Below are positions 26,256 through 37,055 of a stretch of DNA of 64,000 nucleotides, piece after piece (the stretch's first letter is position 1; each line of letters begins with the position of its first letter). The position numbers were made by a program, and so were the translations under genes. The notes under the pieces were generated by a model. The model saw nothing but the letters and a program-made list of their open reading frames with translations. It was not told where the DNA came from and did no database searches. The stretch is from Cryphonectria parasitica EP155 (lineage: Eukaryota > Ascomycota > Sordariomycetes > Diaporthales > Cryphonectriaceae), in assembly GCF_011745365.1 (NCBI RefSeq), contig NW_024468911.1, forward strand, positions 1,296,759 through 1,360,758. Reading direction: 5' to 3'.

Positions 26256-26980
26256 TTTGGGACGCCGGAGAGAGGAAGAAGAAAAATATGTCTGTTGAAC
26301 TTAAGCAGCATAGCATCTGAGTTAGCAGATGGTTGAACAAGGGGGACTTGAAAAATGATTAAGAAAGAAAGAAAAGAAAAGAAAAAAAAAGATGGGATTC
26401 TTAAACAAGAGACCATACGTAGATTAATGCTGTTCAGGGCTGCCCCTTGCGAGAGCTCAATTCACCTATCGAAACGACTTATGCTGATGCTTGGGAATAT
26501 GCGGGTCAACTTCGGTTCGAGCTAAGGCTCCCAGGAGCTTGTGCCTGACTCCGGTAATTGACGTTTCAGTGGGTCCAGGGCCTGTGTTTACATTCCGGCA
26601 GCTGACCCAATAGTGTTGCTAAGCGCCCCGGCGCCCATTGTTTTCTTCCCGCCCCTGCAACTCTAGCTCGTACTCCGCTTCTGCGACGCGATTCTGGACG
26701 CTGCGTCCAGACGAGGCAACGAAAAGAATCCGAACTGACGACATCGCGCCTTGGAGAGTCTGTTGTATTCTGCATACAGTAACCATCATCACATCTGCAT
26801 TAGAGAAATCTTGCAACCCGTCACGCGCTCATAGCTCATTACACGCCCGACTCTACCGGTCCGAAGTCTACCACGCGTTCCCCGCCACACCGCGATACGT
26901 AACAAGTACTTCGGCTTGATTTTGACCACGGCTACAAGCGCGACGGGCTTTGTTCGGACGGCGAGAGGAACGAGGTAGCA
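26256..26980. other. Intergenic region
   Basis: A-rich 3' flank of the oligopeptidase gene, then the promoter and leader of Bir1. No gene seen. Confidence 0.55.
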
Positions 26981-29977
26981 ATGGCTTCCGATGATATGGA
27001 TGACTACCTTACATACCAGAATCGCCTGGCGTCCTTCACGGCGCCCCAGACCCTGTCATGGCCGCACAAGTCTCTCACACCGGAAGGCGTGAGTTCAAAT
27101 TCTCCTCCTCTTGAAACCCCCCCACCCTTCTTGTTTACTGGCGCATGCTTCTCCTCGCTTGCTGTGTGGCCGGCTGACTGACTTACCAACGGCGCAAAAA
27201 CAGATGGCCAACGCCGGCTTCATCTTCCAGCCAAACCACAGGCACCCGGACAATGCGACGTGTTTCCTGTGCAGCAAGGCCCTCGACGGATGGGAGGAGA
27301 ACGACAGCCCTCTCGACGAGCACCTCAAGCACTCGCCCGAGTGTGGGTGGGCGATCACTGCTGCGGTCGAGGCGGAACTCGGGACCTACGCAATGGAGGA
27401 CCCGCGAGACCCGCTGATGGTCGAAGCTAGGAAGGCAACTTTCGCTGGCAGGTGGCCACACGAGGGGAAGAAGGGCTGGAGCTGCAAGACGAAACAGGTA
27501 GGTTGGGAAGAGCTCTATAATTAACGGCGAGTGCAGGCTAACGCGTGCACGCGCAGCTGGTCGAGGCGGGCTGGAAGTACACCCCTCTGAATGACTCAGC
27601 GGACAACGTCACCTGCGCATACTGTCAGCTTTCACTGGACAATTGGGAGAAGAGCGACAAGCCCTGGTAAGTCACTTATGCTGCGACATGTTGATCTATC
27701 TAATTGTTCATGCTGACCCCGCACAGGGATGAGCACTACAGCCGTAGGCCGCAATGTCGTTTCTTCAGCCTCATCAGCTCCAAGCCGGCACCTAAGAGGG
27801 CTGGACAGTCAAAAGCTGCTAGGAGCTCCAAAGCGTCCAGACTCTCCCTCCAGTCTGTGGCTGGTATCTCGGATCTCACCTCAGTCGCGGATGTGACTGC
27901 CGACATCGACGATAGCGTAATGACTACCGCGTCCAACATGACGACAGCGTCAAAGGCCTCCAAAAAGACTGCAAAAGGGAAGAAGCCAGCTGTCAGCCGT
28001 GTGAAGAAGACCCGCGCCAAGAAGAGCGAGGTTGTGGAAATTTTTGAGGATGAACCACCCGCGCAGAAGGAGGAAATATCCCCTCCTCCGTCTCCGAGAC
28101 CGACCAAGGGCAAGAAGAGAACTAGTAGTGAGATGGAAGGCTCTACGGAGATTGCTGCTGAGGCCCCAGCTCGGAAGAAGCGCGCCACCAAGACGCGTAA
28201 GGCTCGTGATAGCGGCGCGACCGAGATTTCCCATGCGGATACCGAGGTGACGGACGCCCCAGAGCCTGTGGGGAAGAAGCCTGCAGCCAAGAGAGCGACA
28301 AGAAAGGCATCGGGCACTCGCAAGGCTTCCTCGCGGTCAACACGTAAGGGCTCGGTAGCCACGACTGCATCGACAGCGTCCCCGCCTCCTCAGCTCCCAG
28401 ACGACAATGAGATCGACAGACAGCTACAGGCCGACCTGGAACGGCCACTGACAGATGATGAGGACCACCCTGCGGATGCTGATCCCGAGACAAAGAAAGC
28501 GGCCGCAGCTCGCAAGAGGCAGAGCGTCGAGAATGCTGGCAGCGCAGCCGATCCACTTGCCAAGACGTTGACGACTGACTTTGCCATGTTTGATCCAGAG
28601 CCTGCGCAACCTACTGACGCGCAAATCGAGGCGGACTTGCGGTCTATGCAGAATGAGATGGATGTCGACAGGACGGAGCCCAAGCAGGAGCAGGAGCCAG
28701 AGCCAGAGCCAGAGCCAGAGCCAGAAGAGCTCAAGGTCCCGAAGAAAGGTCGCAAGACTGGTACGAGAAAGACATCCAAGCAGGCGGCGGCGGCGGCGAA
28801 GAAGGGTAAGGAGGAAGCTGCTCCCGCCGAACCAGCTCAGCTACAGACAGCCGCCGAGGCCGAAGAACCGGATGAAATTGCAGAGGCAGAGGTCAGTTTT
28901 GTCACCAACAGCACTACGGTCAGGAGATCTGTGGGCCGCGCATCTTTGGGCAACGCCGGGGCCCAAACGACAGCCAAGCCAGCCGCCAAGCGGGGCCGAC
29001 CGCCTAAGAAGAAGGTATCGCAGGGGCCAATTGACGAGCCTGCAGAGGTTACTACTGCACCACCTCCTGAGCCCGCGGTCGAGCCGGAGTCGCAGCCGCA
29101 GCCGCAGGACATGCAAGTAGACGAGGATCAGACCCCAGTTCTGGTTCAGGAAACGCAAAAGCAAACTGGTAAAGCCAAGCGCGGTCGACCACCTAAGAAG
29201 ACCAAAAACACGGGTGTCAGCTCTGAGGAACCAACGCTGGTTGCACCAGCCACTGAACCACAGCCAGAGCCAGAGCCTGAGCCTGAGCCTGTCCAGATGG
29301 AAGTCGATACCGAAAAGACACCAACTCAGGAGAACACTCCAGTTGCGGATGAATCTGCTGCGAATGAAACCCCGAAGATATTTCGCAAACCAGTCCCAGC
29401 TCCCCAGGGCTCGCCTTTTGCGATTCAGCGAAAGCCTGTCGGGCCTATTTCTGCACTGGAGTCACCAATCCCCTCAGGACCCCCTCAAACTCCCCGGCAC
29501 CTCGCGTCACCTGTGCAGTCTGCGAAGCAGGCTACGGTCTCGCCATCACCAACGCCCCAGGCATCTGACGCGGAAAACCGCCCGCCTTCGTCAAGACCCA
29601 ACACTAATAGCAGCAGAGGTAAACGTATATCTCTGCCGATCAGGACGCCAGAACGGCAGCGGCCCGTGTCTCCCTCGAAGCAACAGCCAAACGTTGTTAG
29701 CGGTCTACAGAGCACCGAAGAGTGGACGGCCGTGGATCTCGAGCTTGTATTCGAGAATCAGGAGAATGCCGGTGCTGGCAGCGCTGCCAGCCGGTTCTTC
29801 GCCAACGCGGGTAATTTGACGGACCTCGAGCGCAATATGACGGTTGAAGAGTGGGTCTACCACAACGCGAGCCAGGCTGAGCAGAAGCTGAAGCATGAGT
29901 GCGAGGCGATGGTCATGGCGTTTGAGAAGGAAGGGACGAGAGCCATGAGAGTTCTTGAGGGCTTGGTTGTCGAGTGA
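26981..29977 (+). CDS. BIR1: Bir1/survivin-type protein with two BIR repeats (chromosomal passenger complex)
   Basis: Exons 26981..27088, 27204..27497, 27557..27666 and 27727..29977 give 920 residues. BIR 1 has zinc ligands Cys56, Cys59, His76 and Cys83 (ATCFLCSKALDGWEEND, DEHLKHSPEC). BIR 2 has Cys154, Cys157, His174 and Cys181 (VTCAYCQLSLDNWEKSDKPW, DEHYSRRPQC) and is spread over exons 3 and 4. Fungal Bir1 binds the INCENP homologue and Aurora kinase at centromeres. The long middle part is disordered and Lys/Pro/Glu-rich with an EPEPEPEPEP run. It has two AT-hook-like cores, KRGRPPKKK near 592 and KRGRPPKKTK near 655. The last about 80 residues are again ordered and helical (WTAVDLELVFENQ, TVEEWVYHNASQAEQKL) and may bind partners. 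Family identity rests on the paired BIR domains; the start ATG is the first in a clean leader. Confidence 0.94.
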
Positions 29978-30996
29978 GTGGGGGATGAGCCGGTCTCACA
30001 AAGATTTGGCTTGCATCGAGTTGCTTACCATAAAGCTGACATGCTGAAAGCCCAGGAGAGAGGGGCTTCGTTGCGTTGTCAGTATAGGTCATGTTTGTTC
30101 GATACTGCTGGCTTGAGAAAGTATATATGCGTGGTGGAATTCAGAGCATTCGGCTTCGAGCCCTTCGATATACTGGTCAAGGTGGTTGCACCAAGACCTG
30201 GGCGGTATGCGGCCACCACCATGCTGGTCTTGCCTGTTGTCTGCCCACCTGCCTCGGCCCAGACATTCCGAAAGATCAAAGGTGAATACCTATGCAGCTA
30301 CTGAAATACACGATGGTCCCTGACTCCCCTTGATTGTGATGACTACTTGCTGTTACTTGCTTTGAACAGAGTATACAACTTTCTTCCACATATAGGGAGG
30401 GTTCTTGACGTGTAGCCTATCAATTTTAGCCATAATTAGGTGTCTCTTTCTTGGCTTGGGTCGGCGGACTTAACTAACAGCTTCATACTTCGAGACCATG
30501 ATAATTAAAGTATTGAAGTACACTGAAGACTCGATGGATGAAACACTGAAGAATGCACACGAGACTCGAGGAGGGAGCAACAATGGTATCCTGAATTGAG
30601 ACTGGTCCATGTTAATCCCATGCCAAATCTACTGAATGCCTTTCAACAACCAGCTCTTTTCCGAATTTCCTCAGTCTGCATAAAGGCCTTTGTCCCCGCG
30701 GGAGCTTTTGCTGATTCACCCTTTTCGCTTTCTTTCTTTCTTTCTGTACAGACAGGACTTTCCTGACTTGCCGTTTCCGGTATGGAAACGAATGACGGTT
30801 GCTCCTTATTGTTGGTCAAAGAAATATTCAAAAGAGAAACAAGGAGGAAATCCCCACTTGTATCACTATGTATTCTGCAGACGTCACAGAACAGCTCAGT
30901 AGGCGCTGTTTTTTTTTGTTTTTTTTCTTCTTCTTCTCTTCCCTGTCTCCTTTTTTTCAGAAACTCGATTGAGGTTTGACGGGACGAGCTTGGAAA
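29978..30996. other. Intergenic region
   Basis: 3' flank of Bir1, then AT-rich sequence with T-rich tracts at 30908..30958 directly before the next gene. No gene seen. Confidence 0.55.
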
Positions 30997-33900
30997 ATGA
31001 CTGGAAAGGCGGGCCGTGGTGATAAGATGGCGGCGGCGGAGGAAGATGCTCAGGAATATGCAGGACGACAACACGAGGACGAGCAGTACGAAGAGGAGCA
31101 GTACGAAGAGGAGCAGTACGAAGAGGAGCAGTACGAAGAGGAGCAGTACGAAGAGGAGCAGTACGAAGAGGAGCAGCAAGATGCTCACCAAGATCCAGAG
31201 CCGGCTTCCGATCCCCACGCCCCAGAAGAGCCCGAACAAGACTCGGATGACGACTCTGATGTCCCGGACTACCGACCAGACGATTATGTCCCGCCTCGTA
31301 TGGATTTTGAGGACGACCCGTTCCTACATTTCACGAGGCACCTCGCCGAAAGGGAGGCCGTGATCACGAACAGGTGGCTGCCACGGGACAAGAGGCTTCG
31401 TTACTACGTGCCTTTCTGGACAGATCCGCAATGGGATCCAGAATGGCCCATGGAGGTGAGCCCCGACGGGGCGATGGAACGGAGGATGTTTGGTGACAGT
31501 TTTTCCACTGCGAGGCCTGCTATGCTGCCGGTGGACCAGGCACGATTCCCTACACAATATGCACGGTACGATTCACCAGGTTTCCCTCAGGAACGTGTGT
31601 GTGTACTCTTCAAGTTGACATAGAAGTTCTTCCGCTTCTTCTTCTTCTAAGACGCTTTGGTATACATCCCGATGCGCCCGAAGATATAGTAGGATACTCT
31701 CAAATGACTCCGACCCACGATATCCAGTCGCGTCTGCCTCCACCTTCTTCGAACCTGCAGAACCCCCCAGAGCGCGATATAGATCTCGACGAGGCATACC
31801 AGATCCACGCCTTTGCTGGATATACTACTGCAGAAGTAAGCCATGAATTCCAACAGCACACGTGATAATCGCTAGAGTGCACTCACTAAGATGATATGAA
31901 ACTGGCCTCAGTTAGAGGCTGTAGGCGCACATAACCCAGGGCTCCCTCTTAGCCCGCCTGATCTGCAAGCCGATATCTCAGATGAGGATATTGACCCGTA
32001 GGTTCATCAGCTTTCTTTCATCAGCTTCGTTATTTTTGTTTATCTTGAATACGTCAATAGCTACAGAAAGCTGATCAATGTCAATCAAGGATGCTTTCTC
32101 GTGACCGCTGGTCCCAGACTTTGTGGGACGACGAAGAATCACCAACGACTGCGGAACGATACGGTTTCAATTGCAAAACGTGGTGGAACATTGATGGCTC
32201 GCAAGGAGAGTATAGCATGGTATGTTCCTACTAATTACAACAAATCCTCCGATTTTTCAACTGTTTCCCGGTGGAGCATCATCTCTAACTCTACAGGATT
32301 TTATATAGACGGACGACCGCATCTGGTCGGCAGTGAAGCCAGTCTTGCAGATGGTGACGCGTGTCCTCCGCTCTGGACACCCTTACTGGAACGCAGTCAC
32401 GTCGTTGTACCACCTGCGTCCAGTGCCTTACGATAGAGACCCTCGACCCTTTCCAGGCAAGAATTATGTGTCGATCTGGTTAGAAGAGGATGAGGAGGAG
32501 ATGGTACGTGCAGCATCCAGTCACGCACTTCCCTCCCTTTGTCTGCATATGTTCTATAGCCACACTCAGGACTATGGGGTTTCGTCCGAATCTTTTATGA
32601 TTGCGCTTCTCAATACGAAGACTAACCCACATCATTTCGTCAGTATTTTGCTGCCTTCCGGCTCAAGGAGTTGGAATTCCCTTCGCAAGCAGCCATGCTC
32701 AGCACCCTACGATCAAGTAAGATATCAATCATGTGATTCGCAAGATTCTCTTCTTCGCTCACAGTCTTTACTTGATCAGGTATACGACTTGCTATAACGG
32801 CGGGGCCTGGGGCTACAGAACTGGGCCACGATTTATGGGTCGGAAAAGGTGGTATCAGCTCAGTGATTCTCCTCGGCGCGACAACTATCTGGGCTCTTAT
32901 AAACCCGGTATATTCAGAGAGTGAGAAGGCCGGCTTCCGTATGCAGTTGGCAGTTACTCTCCTGCACGAGCTAGGTGTATGCTTTCCTTGATGCTCCGCT
33001 ATAGGAAACCTCTTTGGACCCCAAGCAACACGCTCGCTAACTTCTACAAGCATGCTGTAACGAGTGAGTTCAGATCGCGGTGGCAATGTCAGAGCCCCGA
33101 ACAGAAATTCCCCCTTGGACACAGATATCCAGGTGTTGTCTGTTGTTTTCGAATTTACGTTCTCGTGATCGCATGGTTCAGTTGTTCAACTGGTCCAAAA
33201 TTCTAACCCTGGCCATGATCGTGTCAGATGCTCATAAATATATCCTTCATGATCCTGACCGCCTGGATGCATGTGGTTTTCTCGCTAGCCAGGAGCAGAA
33301 GACTTGTCTTCGGGAGCTCTGCGATGAGATGTTTGACGGCGGCAATCTAGGCACCTTCTTGTGAGTGATTATCGCCCTCGCAGTCTCGCAGATAGTTATG
33401 ACGTCGCCACTTGAGAACTGCCCCAAGTTCAATGATAGTGACAGCATTGAGCGGGGAAGCGGCCTGTATGCCTATCCAATACGCAGGAAACTGACAAGTT
33501 CCAGTTTTGAAGACGCAGAATATGCTGAAGAGGGCATCAATCTCGAAGCACAGGTAAAGTAGTGGTCCACTTGTCAAAATCATTAAGGAGAAGCTCAAGC
33601 TGGATCCTCCTGGCTGCCACATTTGCGGCATCATCAAGCAGTGCAGTGTGGAGATTACTCTTGGTCAGCAGAAAACCTGTAATTAATCTTGAATGTGCAT
33701 GCAGATCTGGGGCGGTGGACTCAAATCGCTGAGCTATGTTAGCCACCAAGTCTGGTCGTCCATCTGCGCGCTCCGAAGCTGGCCAAATCGACATCACGAG
33801 CCGTGGCTGTGGGATCAAGTGAATGAAAAGTATTCTTCGGAAAACGATCCTTACAGTAATCGATTGATAGGGGAGCCCACACCTGCGTCTAACACCTTGT

Positions 33901-35690
33901 GGCCCATTCCTCTTAACAAGATGACAAAGTTCTTTAGACAAGGTACGAACCCCTTGTCGTCAAGACTCTGGGTCTGAATAAAAGCACTGCATCCTAATCA
34001 CTGTGCAGAATGGTGGCAAACCCAACAAAGATTCGGCTATCAGGCCTTTCGAATGTTGCCTTATCCGACGGGTGACGATGGCAGCGCAATACCTACTTCC
34101 TGGGAGCTCTTACGTGCCACTTGGATAGGCATGGACGATGCCAACGCTCTTGGTGATGTATTAGGCATATCCCTCAGAAGCAAGAGGTTGGCTAGCCTTT
34201 TCAGTGAAGGATGGGAGATGTTGGCCTGGTTTAAACATGAGTAAGTATTTCTTCGGATTGCAGATCTCTAGCAGCTATCCTGCATTAGCGAAGAAAATAG
34301 TTTTGTAGGGTGATGCTAGATCATCCCAGGGCAGTTCATACGGCGATCAAGATCTTCTTTCTCTTATATCAGCAGCTTGTTGGTCAAGACATTGTTACTA
34401 ACCAGACAAAGTATTCTTGCTGGGGTGCTCAGGGACCGCACGATTCAAGCAGCCGAGGGGAAAATGTTTCGAAGACAACTTTACTACGAGCAACTGACTT
34501 GGCAAGACAACCTCTTTAAGATGGGAAGGCTATCTTATGCAGTCACAGAGAACTATCAGCTTGTCCGACAAGAGTTTGAGGCTGTATTGAGCGACCAGAC
34601 AAAGTCTACTCCCGATATGACCAGCCCAACTGCAACAGAGGTCCTTGACGGGATCACAAGTGGCTTACGACGGGCCATCGAGAGTATGCTTGGATTTCTT
34701 CAGGTTGTGGGTCGCAATGTGCAACACTACCTCAGCTTAATTGCCTCGTACCACAAGCAGAGATACAGTGAACGTGTACAGATCCATGCCCGTTATATGA
34801 AGGAGTTAAGTACCGGCCTGCAAACTCTCCGGCCGGTCCTGACCCTCCTTCAGGTGGATGGCGACCTCAACATGGCCAGCAACTTGTCCGACGACGAGCA
34901 AGACGAACCGGAAACCAAAGTGTGGAAGAAACTGCTGGGCGCTTTAGGGGACAACAACCAAGACGAATGGGCTGCTATCCTCACGGCTCGCGACAGAATG
35001 GACCAAGCAGTCGCTGACCACCGCCGCTTACTTGGAGGCCTTGATACAATTAGGGAGAAGTTCAATGAGATGATTGATATTCTGGAGCCCGACTACATCG
35101 AGGACAACCCTAGGCAGGATCTGAGTCGGCGAGACGCAGTGATGGCCTTGAGGTTGCAGGCGAGACAATCCGCCAATCGCCTATATCCTGCCGCGCAGGC
35201 CGAAATGTCGCGTATAACAGACCCGAATGTCAAAAATCTGATGATGACCTGGATGAATTGCATCGAAGTCTATGTTGAGGAACAAGAGGTCCGGCGAGGC
35301 GAAAAGGCCAGAGAAGAAATGACGGCAACCGTTATGGAAGATTTTCTGAAAGCGATGGTACGGACTCACATTCAGCAGTTGTTGTCCTCTGGGATGCTAA
35401 ATGAGGAGGCCATGCCACAAGCTCTGAGAGACACTGTCGCCAGGGTGAGGGTAGCCCTTGGTGAGGACACAGGTTTGCAACAGGAGCAGCAACAGGAGCA
35501 CCCACAGGAGCAACCACAGGAAGAGCACCTGGCTGAAGACATGGATATACAACAGGAACAGCATGGTGAAGAGCAGGAGGAACCAAAACGCAACAGGTCG
35601 ACAGCAGACTATGAAGAAGACGAACTCAGAGCTCAGAGTTCCAGAAGAGGCTATACAAGGGGGTTGTGGAAGTATCAACGCCGTTATTGA
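30997..35690 (+). CDS. Uncharacterised zincin-like protein with HELGH motif, 13 exons
   Basis: Proposed exons: 30997..31598, 31652..31835, 31912..31997, 32090..32219, 32309..32503, 32644..32716, 32780..32976, 33051..33063, 33228..33360, 33445..33553, 33705..33942, 34009..34240 and 34373..35690, about 1169 residues. The N-terminus is acidic and holds six perfect 15-base repeats encoding EEEQY. The middle reads MQLAVTLLHELGHAVTNAHK, a zinc-metallopeptidase-like HExxH at residues 486-490. The last two of its codons' continuation come from a 13-base exon. Downstream ELCDEMFDGGNLGTFF may carry a third ligand. The C-terminal 430 residues are helical and end in a Gln/Glu-rich tail (QQEQQQEHPQEQ). 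Most junctions have good GT-AG and branch sites and keep phase. The weakest are intron 1, the acceptor of exon 10 (33439 also fits) and the acceptor of exon 13. No signal peptide is seen; family and substrate are unknown. Confidence 0.65.
31081..31170 (+). repeat. Six perfect 15-base tandem repeats inside the zincin-like gene
   Basis: The unit GAGCAGTACGAAGAG occurs six times without a mismatch, with a partial copy after it, encoding repeated EEEQY. Identity at silent positions points to recent expansion by slippage or unequal exchange. Confidence 0.95.
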
Positions 35691-36083
35691 ACCAAAGAGA
35701 ATCACAGACTACAAGGTACTATTTTTACATCAGGCTCGGGACAGTTTCTACTAGTCTGCTCCTGTAAGATTAGTTTCAGAGCATAGTAACACACATTGTA
35801 GTTGCATAGAGGCCAAAAGTTTGTGCATGTCCAGTTATAGATTTGAAGCAGACTATACAACTAACGTTCAGCTAATAGCTATGTCCAAATGAGCCAGAAA
35901 GGTCTGAACCTGTTCTGTATGAAAGGAATAGACAACCTAGAAAACTAGGTGCCGCCGTACGAATTATGTCCTCAACAAACCCCCGTGGACTCTGCTCCCT
36001 GTTCTTCCTCCCTTCCCTCCCCCTTCCCGGTGAAAAGCTCTCCCTCTTCCCCAGAAGCACAATTAATGAATTAGCGGTCCTTC
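35691..36083. other. Convergent intergenic region
   Basis: 3' flanks of the zincin-like gene and of the glutamic peptidase gene. No gene seen. Confidence 0.55.
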
Positions 36084-37055
36084 TTAAACGTACTTGACGG
36101 TGACGGTGCTGCCAGACACGGTAACGCTGGTCAGGACCTCGCCGTTCTGCTCAATGTCGATCAGAGTGGCGTCGGCGGCAGTTACAGTTCCGGACGAGGT
36201 GGTGGCCTCGGCACCAGTGAAGGTGACGGTGCCAAAGTTGGCGAAGGGCACAAGCTCGTCACCCTCCTCGAAGTCCTCGACGATCCACTCAGCGTTGAGC
36301 TCCTGAAGGGCAGCGCTCTGGCCGGTGAAGGTGTGGGTGACAGTGGTTCCCTTGGTGACGTTCTCGACAACAGCAGTGCCGCTGGTGGTGGTCGTAGCAG
36401 TGACGGTGACCTTGATGGTGTCGCCAGCGGAGATGGAGATGCCAGAGAAGTCATAACTGCAGGCAAGATATGCGTCAGCCTGAAGCAGGACAATAGAGGG
36501 GAAGATGGGAATGATCAATACTTACGCGTAGTCGGGGTACCACTCGTACCAAGCATCATAGGCGACCGAGGATCCCTCGACGTAGAAGTCGACACCAGTC
36601 TGGAGGATAGAGTTCTGGGCAGTGTCGCCGTCGATACCAACCCAGGCAGAAGCAGCATACTATATACATGTTCCTTGTGAGTAAAAAGATTGCCCTTTCC
36701 AAGTCACAGGCGGGAATAGAATGACTATGTTAAATTATTAAATATAGCGTACCTCGGTGTTGCCGCTGCCGGGGGACTTGGGGGTGGGAACGACAAAGGT
36801 GCCAGTCACAGACTTGTAGCCAGAGCCGATGAGGACGGCACCAGCCCAGTTGGACGAGTACTCGACGTTGGTGGTATCATTGCGAGACTCAGCAGCGTCG
36901 ATAGCGACACCCTCGCTGTTGGTAGCAGGGAGACGGACCGAGCCCGAGCGACGGGCAAGGCGGGCCTCGTTACGCTCGCGACGCTTCTCAGTGAAACGAG
37001 CACCAAGAGCAGCGTTGGCTCCGAGGAGGGCAGCGACGACAGTGGCGTACTTCAT
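36084..37055 (-). CDS. Secreted glutamic peptidase (family G1, aspergilloglutamic/scytalidoglutamic type)
   Basis: Acid endopeptidase secreted by filamentous fungi. Minus-strand exons 37055..36753, 36659..36526 and 36456..36084 give a 269-residue preproprotein. A signal peptide (MKYATVVAALLGANAALGA) is followed by a basic propeptide with a dibasic ARLARR site near 36. The mature part shows NWAGAVLIGSGYKSVTGTF, ASAWVGIDGD, and the catalytic pair of this family: Gln121 in SILQTGVDF and Glu202 in NAEWIVEDFEEG. WYEWYPDYAYDF lies on the substrate-cleft strand. Both introns are phase-compatible (0 and 2) with GTACGC and GTAAGT donors. Codon choice is strongly biased to C-ending triplets, suggesting high expression. 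No secretion or peptidase cluster surrounds it. Identity is firm. Confidence 0.95.

Noticed and set aside
32560..32622. Extra exon in the zincin-like gene (PHSGLWGFVRIFYDCASQYE)
   Set aside because: Acceptor TATAG and open frame look tempting, but it ends at a TAA with no donor before the next acceptor, so the whole 32504..32643 stretch is best read as one intron.
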